Source: Argonema galeatum A003/A1
GTDB taxonomy: Bacteria; Cyanobacteriota; Cyanobacteriia; Cyanobacteriales; Aerosakkonemataceae
Reading direction: 5' to 3'
NCBI RefSeq assembly: GCF_023333595.1
Contig: NZ_JAIQZM010000020.1
Coordinates: forward strand, 51,160-115,159
DNA length: 64,000 nt
Shown: positions 33,373-42,417 of the stretch, piece by piece
Layout: every line of letters starts with the position of its first letter
How positions within the stretch are numbered: position 1 is the stretch's first letter
The notes under the pieces: model-generated
Told to the model about the DNA's origin: nothing
Databases searched by the model: none
What the model saw: the letters and a program-made list of their open reading frames with translations, nothing else
Made by a program: the position numbers and the translations under genes

Positions 33373-33831
33373 TTACCCCGAAACTACTTCAATATCTACT
33401 ATGGCCGTTACATCTTGGAGTAATTTGATTTCAGCTTTATATGTACCAATCTGGTGAATATCTGGTACGGTAATACCCCGGCGATCTACTTCTTTGCCAA
33501 TGCTTTGCTGAATTGCCTCTGCGATTTCCCGATCGGTAACTGTCCCAAAGATAGCATCGCCTTCGCCTACTTGCTTGGCGATCGTAAAGCGACCCACAGC
33601 TTCTATAGCAGCTTTAAGGGCGATCGATTCTTCCTTCAGTGCCAAAAGACGCAGACGCTCTTTTTCTCTGCGCTTTTCTACTTGCTTGAGAACTGCTGGG
33701 GTGGCAAAAGTGCCAAATTGCTTGGGAAGGAGATAATTGCGTGCGTAGCCCGGAGCTACTTCTACCAAATCGCCAGATTTTCCGAGTTTGCTGACATCCT
33801 GAGTCAAAACTAATTGAATGCGTTTCGCCAT
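33373..33831 (-). CDS. rplI: 50S ribosomal protein L9
   Basis: 152 residues: [20 protein letters not shown], the signature [21 protein letters not shown] (one long connecting helix follows with [17 protein letters not shown]) and the C-terminal rRNA-binding domain [35 protein letters not shown]. Length is normal. It is co-oriented with dnaB. Confidence 0.97.
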   Translation of the reverse strand: MAKRIQLVLTQDVSKLGKSGDLVEVAPGYARNYLLPKQFGTFATPAVLKQVEKRREKERLRLLALKEESIALKAAIEAVGRFTIAKQVGEGDAIFGTVTDREIAEAIQQSIGKEVDRRGITVPDIHQIGTYKAEIKLLQDVTAIVDIEVVSG

Positions 33832-33917
33832 GAGCTTTCCTGTAGAGTCTTGCTTAAATAGATCCGAATGTATGATATTAGCGAAATATAGGGTGCGATC
33901 GCAACTGCCAATCCTGG

Positions 33918-34691
33918 CTAGAAGTTGTCTTTCATTCCCCGCAACCGCGCAAAAGTCTGTACGGCTGACTGACTCTTCACCGCAGCTTGTAAATCCGGGT
34001 TATCCCAGCGCAAAAAGGGATTCGTGCGCTTTTCTATTCCCAAAATTGACGGTATTGTCGCCTCCTCCCGACGGCGAGACTCCTTCACCTGGGCGTATCT
34101 AGCTTGTAAATCGGGGTTGTTACCATCTACAGTCAGGGCAAATTGGAGATTTTTCAGCGTGTACTCGTGAGCGCACCAGACTCTGGTATTGTCCGGTAAA
34201 GACCGCAGCTTGCTGAGAGATGATACCATTTGGGACGGCGAGCCTTCAAATAGCCTGCCGCAGCCGCCAGCAAATAGGGTATCGCCGCAGAATAAGTCAC
34301 CTGGCTCATCAGGAGCATCTGGGTGAAAATAGTAGGCAATATGGGCGCGGGTATGCCCTGGAACGAAGAAAACTTCGCCAACGCTAGAGGCAAACGAGAC
34401 GCGATCTCCCTCCCGCAAAAACACATTTTGGCCTGGGATTCTGCCAAAGTCTTCTGCCCCCCCATAGATGCGGAGGTTTGGAAAACGTTCCATCAGCCCT
34501 CGATTGCCGCCCACATGATCGTTATGATGGTGAGTATTGAACAGGGCAACTAACTCTGCGCCAGTTGCCTCAAGTTGCCGCAGTACGGGCTCAGCTTCTG
34601 CTGGATCGATCGCAGCGGCAATATTTTTATGTGTATCGTGCAGCACAAAAATATAGTTGTCAGAGAGTACGGCCAGCCGGTAAACCTGCAT
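33918..34691 (-). CDS. gloB: Hydroxyacylglutathione hydrolase (glyoxalase II)
   Basis: A 257-residue metallo-beta-lactamase-fold enzyme that hydrolyses S-lactoylglutathione to lactate in methylglyoxal detoxification. Metal ligands are in [11 protein letters not shown] (about 53-63), [27 protein letters not shown] (bridging Asp) and [10 protein letters not shown]. The C-terminal helical substrate domain is complete ([13 protein letters not shown]). It precedes rplI on the same strand, with an 86-nt gap. Confidence 0.95.
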   Translation of the reverse strand: MQVYRLAVLSDNYIFVLHDTHKNIAAAIDPAEAEPVLRQLEATGAELVALFNTHHHNDHVGGNRGLMERFPNLRIYGGAEDFGRIPGQNVFLREGDRVSFASSVGEVFFVPGHTRAHIAYYFHPDAPDEPGDLFCGDTLFAGGCGRLFEGSPSQMVSSLSKLRSLPDNTRVWCAHEYTLKNLQFALTVDGNNPDLQARYAQVKESRRREEATIPSILGIEKRTNPFLRWDNPDLQAAVKSQSAVQTFARLRGMKDNF

Positions 34692-34742
34692 AAAAAATAC
34701 CCAAGATAGAGAGTTCTTATTTAACTCGATCGCCCTCGTCCC

Positions 34743-34811
34743 CCACTATAACGGTACTCCGTTTAGTGGCAGCATATAAGGCAACGCTATAGTCGGTACT
34801 CCGAATTAGCG
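34743..34811 (+). repeat. Two tandem IS605-type hairpins without tnpB
   Basis: Hairpin 1 (34743-34769) is CCACTATAACGG-TACT-CCGTTTAGTGG; hairpin 2 (34785-34811) is CGCTATAGTCGG-TACT-CCGAATTAGCG. Both keep the TACT loop and a bulged T after CTA, as in the tnpB 3' hairpin. Hairpin 2 and its flank GGTGGG match that end almost exactly. They lie upstream of gloB, in the 251-nt gap before the next gene. A solo transposon end is likely. Confidence 0.65.
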
Positions 34812-34942
34812 GTGGGTAGTTCACAATGAGTGTAGCCACTTCTAAAAGCGAGGAAAACCAGCACGATCGGCGTAAGGCTTCATTATTTTTTCACCATAAC
34901 TTTGCATAAATGCTAATTTAGTGGAAATATTTACGCAGGATA

Positions 34943-35149
34943 ATGAAAGGGAGCGTTCCGAGCAAATCAACTATAGCCGCTAAACAGATAGTCGATCAAA
35001 TCCTGGTGGCGGGTCAGATTAGCCGCCACCAATATATGTTGCTCACTTCTGCCATCCTCTCAGACCACCAACTCACTGAGGAAGACCGCCGTCAAATCAA
35101 TCACATCTTTGACTACATCGAAGTAGGTCGCCTGAAGTTAGTTGACTAG
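34943..35149 (+). CDS. Small conserved cyanobacterial protein
   Basis: 68 residues, soluble and helical: KSTIAAKQIVDQILVAGQIS, RHQYMLLTSAILSDHQLTEE, DRRQINHIFDYIEVGRLKLV. I recall related short proteins in many cyanobacteria but no function. It overlaps or abuts galE (17-nt gap to the preferred galE start) and may be the first gene of the polysaccharide operon or an unrelated upstream gene. Confidence 0.7.
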   Translation: MKGSVPSKSTIAAKQIVDQILVAGQISRHQYMLLTSAILSDHQLTEEDRRQINHIFDYIEVGRLKLVD

Positions 35150-35165
35150 GAGCATTATTAAACAA

Positions 35166-36164
35166 GTGTCACAAGTTAAACCAACCATTTTAGTCACAGG
35201 GGGCGCTGGATATATTGGCTCCCACGCAGTACTGGCACTCTTACGCGCCGGTTACGAAGTGGTAATTCTGGATAACCTCGTCTACGGGCATCGAGACTTG
35301 GTGGAGAAGGTTTTACAGGTAGAGCTAGTTGTCGGCGATACAGGCGATCGGGCCTTGCTCGACAGCCTCTTCTCTAGGCTGAATATCGTTGCAGTAATGC
35401 ACTTTGCAGCTTATGCTTATGTCGGCGAGTCTGTCACAGATCCAGCCAAATACTACCGCAATAACGTACACGGCACCCTGACGCTTCTGGAAGCTATGCT
35501 GGCCGCCGGGATCGAGAAATTTGTCTTTTCTTCCACTTGCGCCACCTATGGGGAGCCAAAGGCGATTCCCATTACCGAAGATCATCCCCAAAATCCGATC
35601 AATCCCTACGGTGCTAGTAAGTTGATGGTAGAGCGGATGCTGGCGGATTTCGATGTAGCCTATAATTTTAAATCTGTTTGCTTCCGCTATTTCAACGCTG
35701 CGGGTGCCGATCCGACTGGGTTGCTAGGGGAAGATCACGCGCCGGAAACTCACCTGCTTCCGCTGGTGTTGCTGACTGCTTTGGGGAAACGGGAGTCAGT
35801 TTCTATTTTTGGCACAGATTACCCGACTCCAGACGGTACTTGTATTCGCGATTATATTCACGTCTCGGACTTAGCATCTGCCCACATTTTGGGGTTGAAG
35901 CATCTGTTGGAGGGGGGAGATAGCGCCGTATTTAATTTGGGGAACGGCAGCGGTTTCTCAGTGACAGAAGCGATCGAAACGGCTAAAGTGGTGACGGGGC
36001 GAGAAATTCAGGTGCAAAAGTGCGATCGGCGACCGGGCGACCCGCCTATGCTAGTGGGAAGCAGCGACAAAGCCCGAAAAATCTTAGGCTGGCAACCCGA
36101 ATACTCAGACCTCAACAACATCTTATCCCATGCCTGGAAGTGGCATCAACAGCGTCATGGTTGA
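35166..36164 (+). CDS. galE: UDP-glucose 4-epimerase
   Basis: 332 residues from GTG 35166, preceded by AGGAG at 35148-35152 (a TTG at 35142, overlapping the previous gene, is the alternative). NAD motif VTGGAGYIGSHAVLALL, the GalE-typical ILDNLVYGH, catalytic FSSTCATYG and NPYGASKLMVERML (YxxxK), RYFNAAGADPTGLLGEDH, and DGTCIRDYIHVSDLA. It interconverts UDP-Glc and UDP-Gal, supplying galactose to the glycosyltransferase genes that follow. Confidence 0.95.
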   Translation: MSQVKPTILVTGGAGYIGSHAVLALLRAGYEVVILDNLVYGHRDLVEKVLQVELVVGDTGDRALLDSLFSRLNIVAVMHFAAYAYVGESVTDPAKYYRNNVHGTLTLLEAMLAAGIEKFVFSSTCATYGEPKAIPITEDHPQNPINPYGASKLMVERMLADFDVAYNFKSVCFRYFNAAGADPTGLLGEDHAPETHLLPLVLLTALGKRESVSIFGTDYPTPDGTCIRDYIHVSDLASAHILGLKHLLEGGDSAVFNLGNGSGFSVTEAIETAKVVTGREIQVQKCDRRPGDPPMLVGSSDKARKILGWQPEYSDLNNILSHAWKWHQQRHG

Positions 36165-36206
36165 GAAAAATGAGATAATTCTTTAAATCAGAGGATTACT
36201 TTAAAA

Positions 36207-37229
36207 ATGGCTCCTGTTGTATCAATTATCGTTACTTGTTTTAATCAGGAACGTTACCTGGAAAAATCAGTCAAAAGCGTACTGAGCCAAACATTTACCG
36301 ACCTGGAATGCCTGATTGTAGATGATGGATCTAGCGATCGCACTCGTGAAGTAGCTGAGCATTTAATGACCATCGATTCGCGAGTGAAATATTTTTACAA
36401 AGAAAATGGGGGTGTATCTTCGGCTCGTAATTTTGGCTTTAGGCAAGCCCAAGGCGAGTGGATTCAGTTTTTAGATGCAGATGATTGGATTGACCAAAAT
36501 AAAACCAGCTTTCAGTTAAGTAATTTAAATGGGTTAGACGGAAAAAATACCGTCTTTTACTGTGATTACGAACGAGTATTTCTAGACAAGGAACAAAATA
36601 TTACCGACAGACAGTTAAATATAGTAGGATCTTTAACAAAAGATCAATTAATCCAGCGTTTACTTATACCGGATTTTTTAGCAGATTCTCCATTTCCAGT
36701 ATTACAGCAATGTATGCTGATGAATAGAAGTATTTTTAGTAAAAAAATGTTTGATGAGAGCCTGAAGGCTCTCCAAGATAGAGATTTTCCATTAGGTCTT
36801 CTCCAGGCCGGAGTTAATTTTGTTTATACACCCATTGTGGGAGCATTCTATACAAAACATCAAACCAATAGAACAAATAAGTGGTCTTACATGAAAGGAT
36901 ATTATATACTTTTATACGAGACAGTTTACAGCAAGCAGAAGGATTTACTTCCCCTTTGCGAAATCGGCATAGATTTTTTGGTGCAAGAAACCATCAGAGA
37001 AAAAGATAAAGCTAATTTTGAACGATTGATTAAAATCATCGATTCACCAGTGTATTTTTTAGATAAAAAAGTAAAAGTTAATAACCCAGCATTCCTCAAA
37101 ATCATCTATTCTCTTAGGCAAATTACCCCCAGTTTTATACTTTATGAAAAATACCGAGGGCCGCGATCGCAAAAAATCTTATCAATATTCTCCAAGTTGA
37201 CAGGTAAAAAAAATAAGGAGGTAATATAA
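36207..37229 (+). CDS. Family 2 glycosyltransferase
   Basis: 340 residues with a GT-A fold: VSIIVTCFNQERYLEKSVKS, LIVDDGSSDRTREV, GVSSARNFGFRQAQGEWIQF and the metal-binding DADDW. The C-terminal third is AT-rich and helical. It is cytosolic or membrane-associated and probably adds a sugar to a lipid-linked glycan. A GAGGA ribosome site precedes ATG 36207. The stop is 2 nt before the GT4 start. Confidence 0.92.
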   Translation: MAPVVSIIVTCFNQERYLEKSVKSVLSQTFTDLECLIVDDGSSDRTREVAEHLMTIDSRVKYFYKENGGVSSARNFGFRQAQGEWIQFLDADDWIDQNKTSFQLSNLNGLDGKNTVFYCDYERVFLDKEQNITDRQLNIVGSLTKDQLIQRLLIPDFLADSPFPVLQQCMLMNRSIFSKKMFDESLKALQDRDFPLGLLQAGVNFVYTPIVGAFYTKHQTNRTNKWSYMKGYYILLYETVYSKQKDLLPLCEIGIDFLVQETIREKDKANFERLIKIIDSPVYFLDKKVKVNNPAFLKIIYSLRQITPSFILYEKYRGPRSQKILSIFSKLTGKKNKEVI

Positions 37230-37231
37230 AA

Positions 37232-38386
37232 TTGAAAGTTTCACTAATTGTTAGCGATTTATCGGGAGGGGGCGCTGTACGGGCTTTTTTGCTGGGACAG
37301 GTAATCAAAAAACTGAATTATGAAGTAGAAATCGTAGGATTCCAATTTGGAGAAGAACTGTATGCGATTCCTCCTTCGGGAATGCCTATTTTTTCAGTAA
37401 AGGGCGAGAAATATCCCGGATTATTTAAAAGAGCGATCGAAGTTTTAAATAAAATCGATGGAGATATTATTTATGCAGTAAAACCCAAGCCAACAAGTTT
37501 TGGAATATCTGTAGTTAAAAAGTTATTCAATAATCGTCGTCCTTTACTTTTAGATATGGATGACTGGGAACTCAGCTGGCACGGAGGAGATGATTGGAAG
37601 TACCGTCCTACACCCAAACAGCTTTATCGAGATATTTTCAAAAAAGATGGGGCGCTAAAATATCCCGATCATCCTCTGTATGTAAAGTGGATGGAAAACT
37701 TGGTGCAGAATGCAGATGCCATAACTATAGACACCGATTTTCTCAAAAAACGCTTTGGCGGTGTTTATCTGCCTAATGGCAAAGATACGGAAATGTTTGA
37801 CCCCGATAAATACGATCCCGAAGCAAGCAGGTCCCGCTATGGCCTATCTGGATATCGAATTTTAATGTTTCCGGGAGCCCCACGACCTCACAAGGGGGTT
37901 GAAGATGTCTTAATTGCGTTAGATATCCTGAATCAATCAGACTTAAAATTGGTAATTGTGGGTGGAAGCCCTTATGATGATTATGATGATAAACTAAGCC
38001 AAAGATGGGGACGTTGGATTATTAAACTACCGAGGTGTCCTGTAGAAGCGATGCCGGAAGTGGTAGCTGCTGCCCATGTTGTAGTTGTTCCACAGCGAAA
38101 CGACCTCACAGCTAGGGCGCAATTTCCTCTCAAACTAACTGATGGGATGGCTATGGCTAAACCGATTTTATCTACAAAGGTGGGAGATATTCCCGATATT
38201 TTGAACGGAACGGGTTATCTAGTGGAACCTGGAAATCCAGAGCAAATTGCTGTCAAAATTCAAGAAATATTTCAAGATTTAGAGTCAGCAAACGAACGGG
38301 GTCGGAAAGGCAGAGAAAGATGTGTAAAATATTACAGCGTAGATTCGATGTCAGCTACCCTATCAGAAATTATAGCAGGTTTATAA
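37232..38386 (+). CDS. Family 4 glycosyltransferase (GT-B)
   Basis: 384 residues, TTG start at 37232 with AGGAGGT upstream. N-terminal DLSGGGAVRAFLLG (nucleotide-sugar enzyme loop), LLDMDDWELSW in the middle, then the C-terminal GT4 domain RILMFPGAPRPHKGVEDVLIA, LKLVIVGGSPYDDY, VVVVPQRNDLTARAQFPLKL (acidic/E7-like region altered) and DGMAMAKPIL. Tightly coupled to the GT2 gene (2-nt gap). Confidence 0.9.
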   Translation: MKVSLIVSDLSGGGAVRAFLLGQVIKKLNYEVEIVGFQFGEELYAIPPSGMPIFSVKGEKYPGLFKRAIEVLNKIDGDIIYAVKPKPTSFGISVVKKLFNNRRPLLLDMDDWELSWHGGDDWKYRPTPKQLYRDIFKKDGALKYPDHPLYVKWMENLVQNADAITIDTDFLKKRFGGVYLPNGKDTEMFDPDKYDPEASRSRYGLSGYRILMFPGAPRPHKGVEDVLIALDILNQSDLKLVIVGGSPYDDYDDKLSQRWGRWIIKLPRCPVEAMPEVVAAAHVVVVPQRNDLTARAQFPLKLTDGMAMAKPILSTKVGDIPDILNGTGYLVEPGNPEQIAVKIQEIFQDLESANERGRKGRERCVKYYSVDSMSATLSEIIAGL

Positions 38387-38456
38387 TAAAAAGTAATTTA
38401 TTTGAATCGATCGCCAATCAGGTTGATGTCCATTTTCTAACAGCAGGTATAGTTGA

Positions 38457-40469
38457 ATGTCTTCCGAAAATCTGTTAATAAAATTTGTTCGCCGCTATCC
38501 AGTTTGGATGTCAATGACGATCGTTTTGGGTTTTTCTGGCGCATTATTTAACGGCGTGAGTACTACTCTGATAGTGCCGATCTTGTTAAATTTTTTAGGT
38601 CAAAAAATAGATTTAAAAGGTGCGCCGCCCGTAATCGGGCGTCTCATGTCGCCCTTTGATGGCATTGCAGAAGACTATCGGCCTATTGTGATGGCGGGAA
38701 GCATTTTGTTGGCAATTGTATTGAAGAACGTTGCCAGTTATGTTGGCAGCTTAGTATCTAGTTCCTTGATGCGGGCGCTTACTTCTGATTTGCGGGAAGA
38801 TGGGCTTAAATTATTGCTAGAAGTGGATTATGAGTTTTTTGGACAGATGAAAGTGGGGGATTTGATTAACCGCCTGGGTGGGGAAATCGGTCGGACTATC
38901 GCTATGGTTGGGACGACGCTTCGGATAGTGAGTATCTCCATTACTATTTTAGTATTCGTGGGGTTGTTGTTGGCAATTTCCTGGCAACTCACCATAGTTT
39001 CAACGCTTTTACTTGGCTTAGTAGCGTTAGTTAATCAACAATCAATTTCCCGTTCTAAGTATTTTGGTAAATTGCTTTCAGATATGTCAAAAGCGTATTC
39101 AATACGGGTGCTGGAAGTGCTAAACGGAATTCGCTTGGTGAAAGCAACGGCAAATGAAGAAAGAGAATATAAATGGCTGCAAAAGTTAATTCGCGATCGC
39201 GAACAAGCTGATTACCAATCTCAGGTACACTCGGCTGCAATTAGCCCGGTTAGCGAAGTAACGGGCATAATTACTTTAATGGGAATCGTGATTTTAGGTC
39301 GGCTGGTTTTCGCCAATCAAATACAGTCGATTTCCACCGTGCTGCTGACTTATTTATTGGTGCTTTTCCGGTTGCTGCCGTTCATTACTCAGTTAAACGG
39401 TGCTAGAAGTCAACTTGCCAATACTGCTGCCAGCGTGGACATAGTACAGGACTTTTTGCGGCGAGACAATAAACCTTTCATGAAAGACGGTTCTTTGCCT
39501 TACAAGCAAATAAGTAAAGGTATTCATTTCAATAATATAACTTTTAAATATCCCAATCATGAGAAGTTAGTGCTAAAGGATATTAACCTGTATTTACCAC
39601 GCGGTACAACTTTGGCTTTGGTGGGTGGATCGGGTGCTGGTAAATCAACTTTAGCGGATATTTTACCCCGATTTTACGACCCGATCGGGGGCTGTATCAC
39701 CATCGACGATACGGATTTGCGGGACTTCGATCTCAAAAGTCTCAGAAGTTCGATGGGTATTGTCAGTCAGGATACTTTTCTGTTTAACGACTCGGTTCGC
39801 AATAATATCGCCTACGGACGACCTGATGCAACGGATGAGGAAGTTTTTGCGGCGGCTAAACGAGCAAATGCTTATGAATTTATTGAGAAATTGCCCAAGG
39901 GATTTGATACTACGATCGGCGATCGCGGTGTGCTATTATCGGGAGGACAGCGGCAGCGTCTGGCGATCGCACGCGCCCTTTTGCAAGATCCAGACATTTT
40001 AATCCTTGATGAAGCAACGAGTGCGTTGGATACAGTTTCCGAACGACTGGTACAACAGGCGATCGACGATTTGAGTCGCGATCGCACCACCCTCGTAATT
40101 GCTCACCGCCTCTCCACCGTGCAAAATGCCCATCAAATTGCCGTACTAGACCAAGGGCGCGTTGTAGAAACTGGTACTCATGAAGAACTTTTAGACAAAG
40201 GTGGCTACTATGCAAGACTGTACTCTATGCAATTTGCCGAACGCCCTGAAAAGGTGATTAACGGCAATGAAGAAATTCGCAATCGTCTTTCCTACGAAGT
40301 TCGTACCCGTCTCAACACTATGATAGGTTCCCTGCGATTACTTGCTGATGACTTCATAGACACTCCTGAAGAAAAAGATGAGCTACTTGAGGAATCTTAT
40401 GCCTCAGCAATCAGCCTTCTCAACACGATTGAATTGTTTGAAAATAGTACTAAACTGCCGACTAAATAA
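38457..40469 (+). CDS. ABC exporter (fused permease-ATPase) with HisKA-like tail
   Basis: 670 residues: six transmembrane helices (about 1-320), then a nucleotide-binding domain with Walker A GGSGAGKST, signature LLSGGQRQRLAIARALL, Walker B ILILDEATSAL and AHRLSTVQNA. Such half-exporters of the MsbA/HepA type flip lipid-linked glycans or lipids and work as dimers. After the ABC domain, about 65 residues (RNRLSYEVRTRLNTMIGSL and beyond) look like a HisKA dimerisation hairpin lacking its His. Its position suggests export of this cluster's product. Confidence 0.93.
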   Translation: MSSENLLIKFVRRYPVWMSMTIVLGFSGALFNGVSTTLIVPILLNFLGQKIDLKGAPPVIGRLMSPFDGIAEDYRPIVMAGSILLAIVLKNVASYVGSLVSSSLMRALTSDLREDGLKLLLEVDYEFFGQMKVGDLINRLGGEIGRTIAMVGTTLRIVSISITILVFVGLLLAISWQLTIVSTLLLGLVALVNQQSISRSKYFGKLLSDMSKAYSIRVLEVLNGIRLVKATANEEREYKWLQKLIRDREQADYQSQVHSAAISPVSEVTGIITLMGIVILGRLVFANQIQSISTVLLTYLLVLFRLLPFITQLNGARSQLANTAASVDIVQDFLRRDNKPFMKDGSLPYKQISKGIHFNNITFKYPNHEKLVLKDINLYLPRGTTLALVGGSGAGKSTLADILPRFYDPIGGCITIDDTDLRDFDLKSLRSSMGIVSQDTFLFNDSVRNNIAYGRPDATDEEVFAAAKRANAYEFIEKLPKGFDTTIGDRGVLLSGGQRQRLAIARALLQDPDILILDEATSALDTVSERLVQQAIDDLSRDRTTLVIAHRLSTVQNAHQIAVLDQGRVVETGTHEELLDKGGYYARLYSMQFAERPEKVINGNEEIRNRLSYEVRTRLNTMIGSLRLLADDFIDTPEEKDELLEESYASAISLLNTIELFENSTKLPTK

Positions 40470-40489
40470 CAGTGAGGTTCGCTCTTAGT

Positions 40490-41260
40490 ATGAATGAATC
40501 AGAAAAATATTTTTGCTTTTGCACGTTAGCTCTTGGCAGTAAGTATCGAAATTTGGCCAAAGAACTAGCCGCAGATTTAGAAAAATATTCTCGGTTAACT
40601 AAAGTGGTAATTTACACAGATAACCCCGAAGACTTTAGGGAGGTGAAAAATGTTTTAGCTTTTAAGCATCGACAAAAAGGTATTCTTCATTGTTATCACG
40701 ACAAACGCTTTGTCCTGCAAAAGGCTCTGTCAATGTTTCGTGCGGCAATCTATATTGATGCCGATACAAGGATTTTAGCTGATGTACCCGATATTGAATG
40801 GGAACCTGGAATTACCGGACGCTATGAAAACTTGAGCGAACATATCAGCAAATTTCGTCCGCAATCTATGGATTTAATGAAAAGTGTTGCCGATAAGCTA
40901 GATATTAGTTGGGAAAAGGCTAATTTTATCGGAGAATCTTTATATATAATCGCTAGGGATGAAGGCAGAGAAGAATATTTTTTTACCGAGTGGGATAGGA
41001 TTGGAAATTACTTGGAATTAAAAGGTATGTATGGTGGAGAAGGAAACGCGATGGGATTGGCGGCTGCCAAAGTGGGATGGACTGTCAAAAAAAACGAGGG
41101 TTGGGAACATCTAAATAAAATCAGAAAGCACTTGGATGCTTCTTATGGAAAAGGGCAGATAACTTTTTGGGAGAATTGGCGACGCCGACTCGGTTATCAC
41201 TATCGTCTGAACAAAGCTAGATTAGCCGCATTAAAAAATTTTAATTTTTACTACCGTTAA
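40490..41260 (+). CDS. DxD-containing glycosyltransferase-like protein
   Basis: 256 residues from ATG 40490 (GTG 40472 is possible). It shows YFCFCTLALGSKYRNLAKEL, TKVVIYTDNPEDF and AAIYIDADTRIL with the metal-binding DAD, followed by GEGNAMGLAAAKVGW. This is a GT-A-type layout, GT8-like. The family is not certain. It follows the exporter by 20 nt in the same operon. Confidence 0.75.
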   Translation: MNESEKYFCFCTLALGSKYRNLAKELAADLEKYSRLTKVVIYTDNPEDFREVKNVLAFKHRQKGILHCYHDKRFVLQKALSMFRAAIYIDADTRILADVPDIEWEPGITGRYENLSEHISKFRPQSMDLMKSVADKLDISWEKANFIGESLYIIARDEGREEYFFTEWDRIGNYLELKGMYGGEGNAMGLAAAKVGWTVKKNEGWEHLNKIRKHLDASYGKGQITFWENWRRRLGYHYRLNKARLAALKNFNFYYR

Positions 41261-41406
41261 AGCAGTATGAATGAGCCTAAAAATGAGCGTCAGCTTTTTC
41301 AAGATTATCGCTATTTTTGAAAATAGCTGTAAGCTACACAGCTGAATTATAGCGGATGAGAGTGATTATAAATTATACTGGTTATGTTAGCAATTTGCGT
41401 TAGTAT

Positions 41407-42378
41407 ATGGGCAAAAAAAACGTCGGGATGCTTACCAGCTATCCGGGTTCTACCCCAACTGATTGGCTATGGCAACAAACACCACATCCTTTGGGACTTT
41501 GGGGCAACATTCAAATGCTGGCACCTGCAAAAAATCCAGACTTTTTACTGTTGTATAATTTTACGTCTTTTCCAGAATTGATGCCCGAACCTTCGCGGTT
41601 TCGACGCTTGCTTAACAGGTTTCAAAAACAGCAGGGTAAAGACAAGCAAGACATCCAAGCTAAACTGCGGGGGGTGCCCAAAGAAAGTATTATTTCTCTG
41701 GTACGGGAACCGCCTTTTGAAAAAATGAAAAACAATAGAATAGCTGAATACCAACAGGCGCAGAAATACTGCGGGTATGTCTCAGGCCCGGATGACTTGG
41801 CCCCTATTCCCGACTATATGCCTGCCATTTGGTATCATTCCAATTCCTTCCGTGAATTAAATGAGATGGGGCCACCAGAAAAGGTGCGATCGTGCTGTTG
41901 GATTACTTCTGGGATCGATCGCACGGCAGAACATCGTCAGCGTTTGGCTTTTTTACAGCTTTTATGCGAAAGCGGTTTAGAATTTGATTTGTACGGGCGG
42001 GATTTACCAAAATGGGCTGGTGGATATGGAAAAATAGGTAATAAATGGAATGTTATGAGTGGCTACTACTACAACCTGGCGATCGAGAACTATGCTGGAA
42101 ATGATTGGTATGTGACCGAAAAACTCTGGGACGCTTTGTTGGCATGGTGTTTGCCCATTTACTATGGTGGCCCTGCGGCTGATAAACTATTGCCTAAAGG
42201 AAGCTTCTTGAGATTGCCCAGCCAAGATGAAAAAGGCATAGCATATATTAAGGAGGTAATTGCAACACCTGATGCTTGGCATGAAGCTAAAGATGCGATC
42301 GCCGAAGCGCGTCAGATTATTCTTCACAAATTAAACCTTCTCAATTGGTTATCGAATTTGATTGACCGACTAACCTAA
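41407..42378 (+). CDS. Family 10 glycosyltransferase (alpha-1,3-fucosyltransferase-like)
   Basis: 323 residues. The C-terminal half holds the GT10 signature YYYNLAIENYAGNDWYVTEK, followed by LWDALLAWCLPIYYGG, as in bacterial and eukaryotic alpha-1,3/4-fucosyltransferases that use GDP-fucose. The N-terminus (LTSYPGSTPTDWLWQQTPHP) is divergent. It suggests a fucosylated or 6-deoxyhexose-bearing glycan. GDP-fucose synthesis genes are not in the window. Confidence 0.85.
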   Translation: MGKKNVGMLTSYPGSTPTDWLWQQTPHPLGLWGNIQMLAPAKNPDFLLLYNFTSFPELMPEPSRFRRLLNRFQKQQGKDKQDIQAKLRGVPKESIISLVREPPFEKMKNNRIAEYQQAQKYCGYVSGPDDLAPIPDYMPAIWYHSNSFRELNEMGPPEKVRSCCWITSGIDRTAEHRQRLAFLQLLCESGLEFDLYGRDLPKWAGGYGKIGNKWNVMSGYYYNLAIENYAGNDWYVTEKLWDALLAWCLPIYYGGPAADKLLPKGSFLRLPSQDEKGIAYIKEVIATPDAWHEAKDAIAEARQIILHKLNLLNWLSNLIDRLT

Positions 42379-42417
42379 AGCGCGAGAGTTTAAACAATCA
42401 AAAAATGGGAAATTCAA

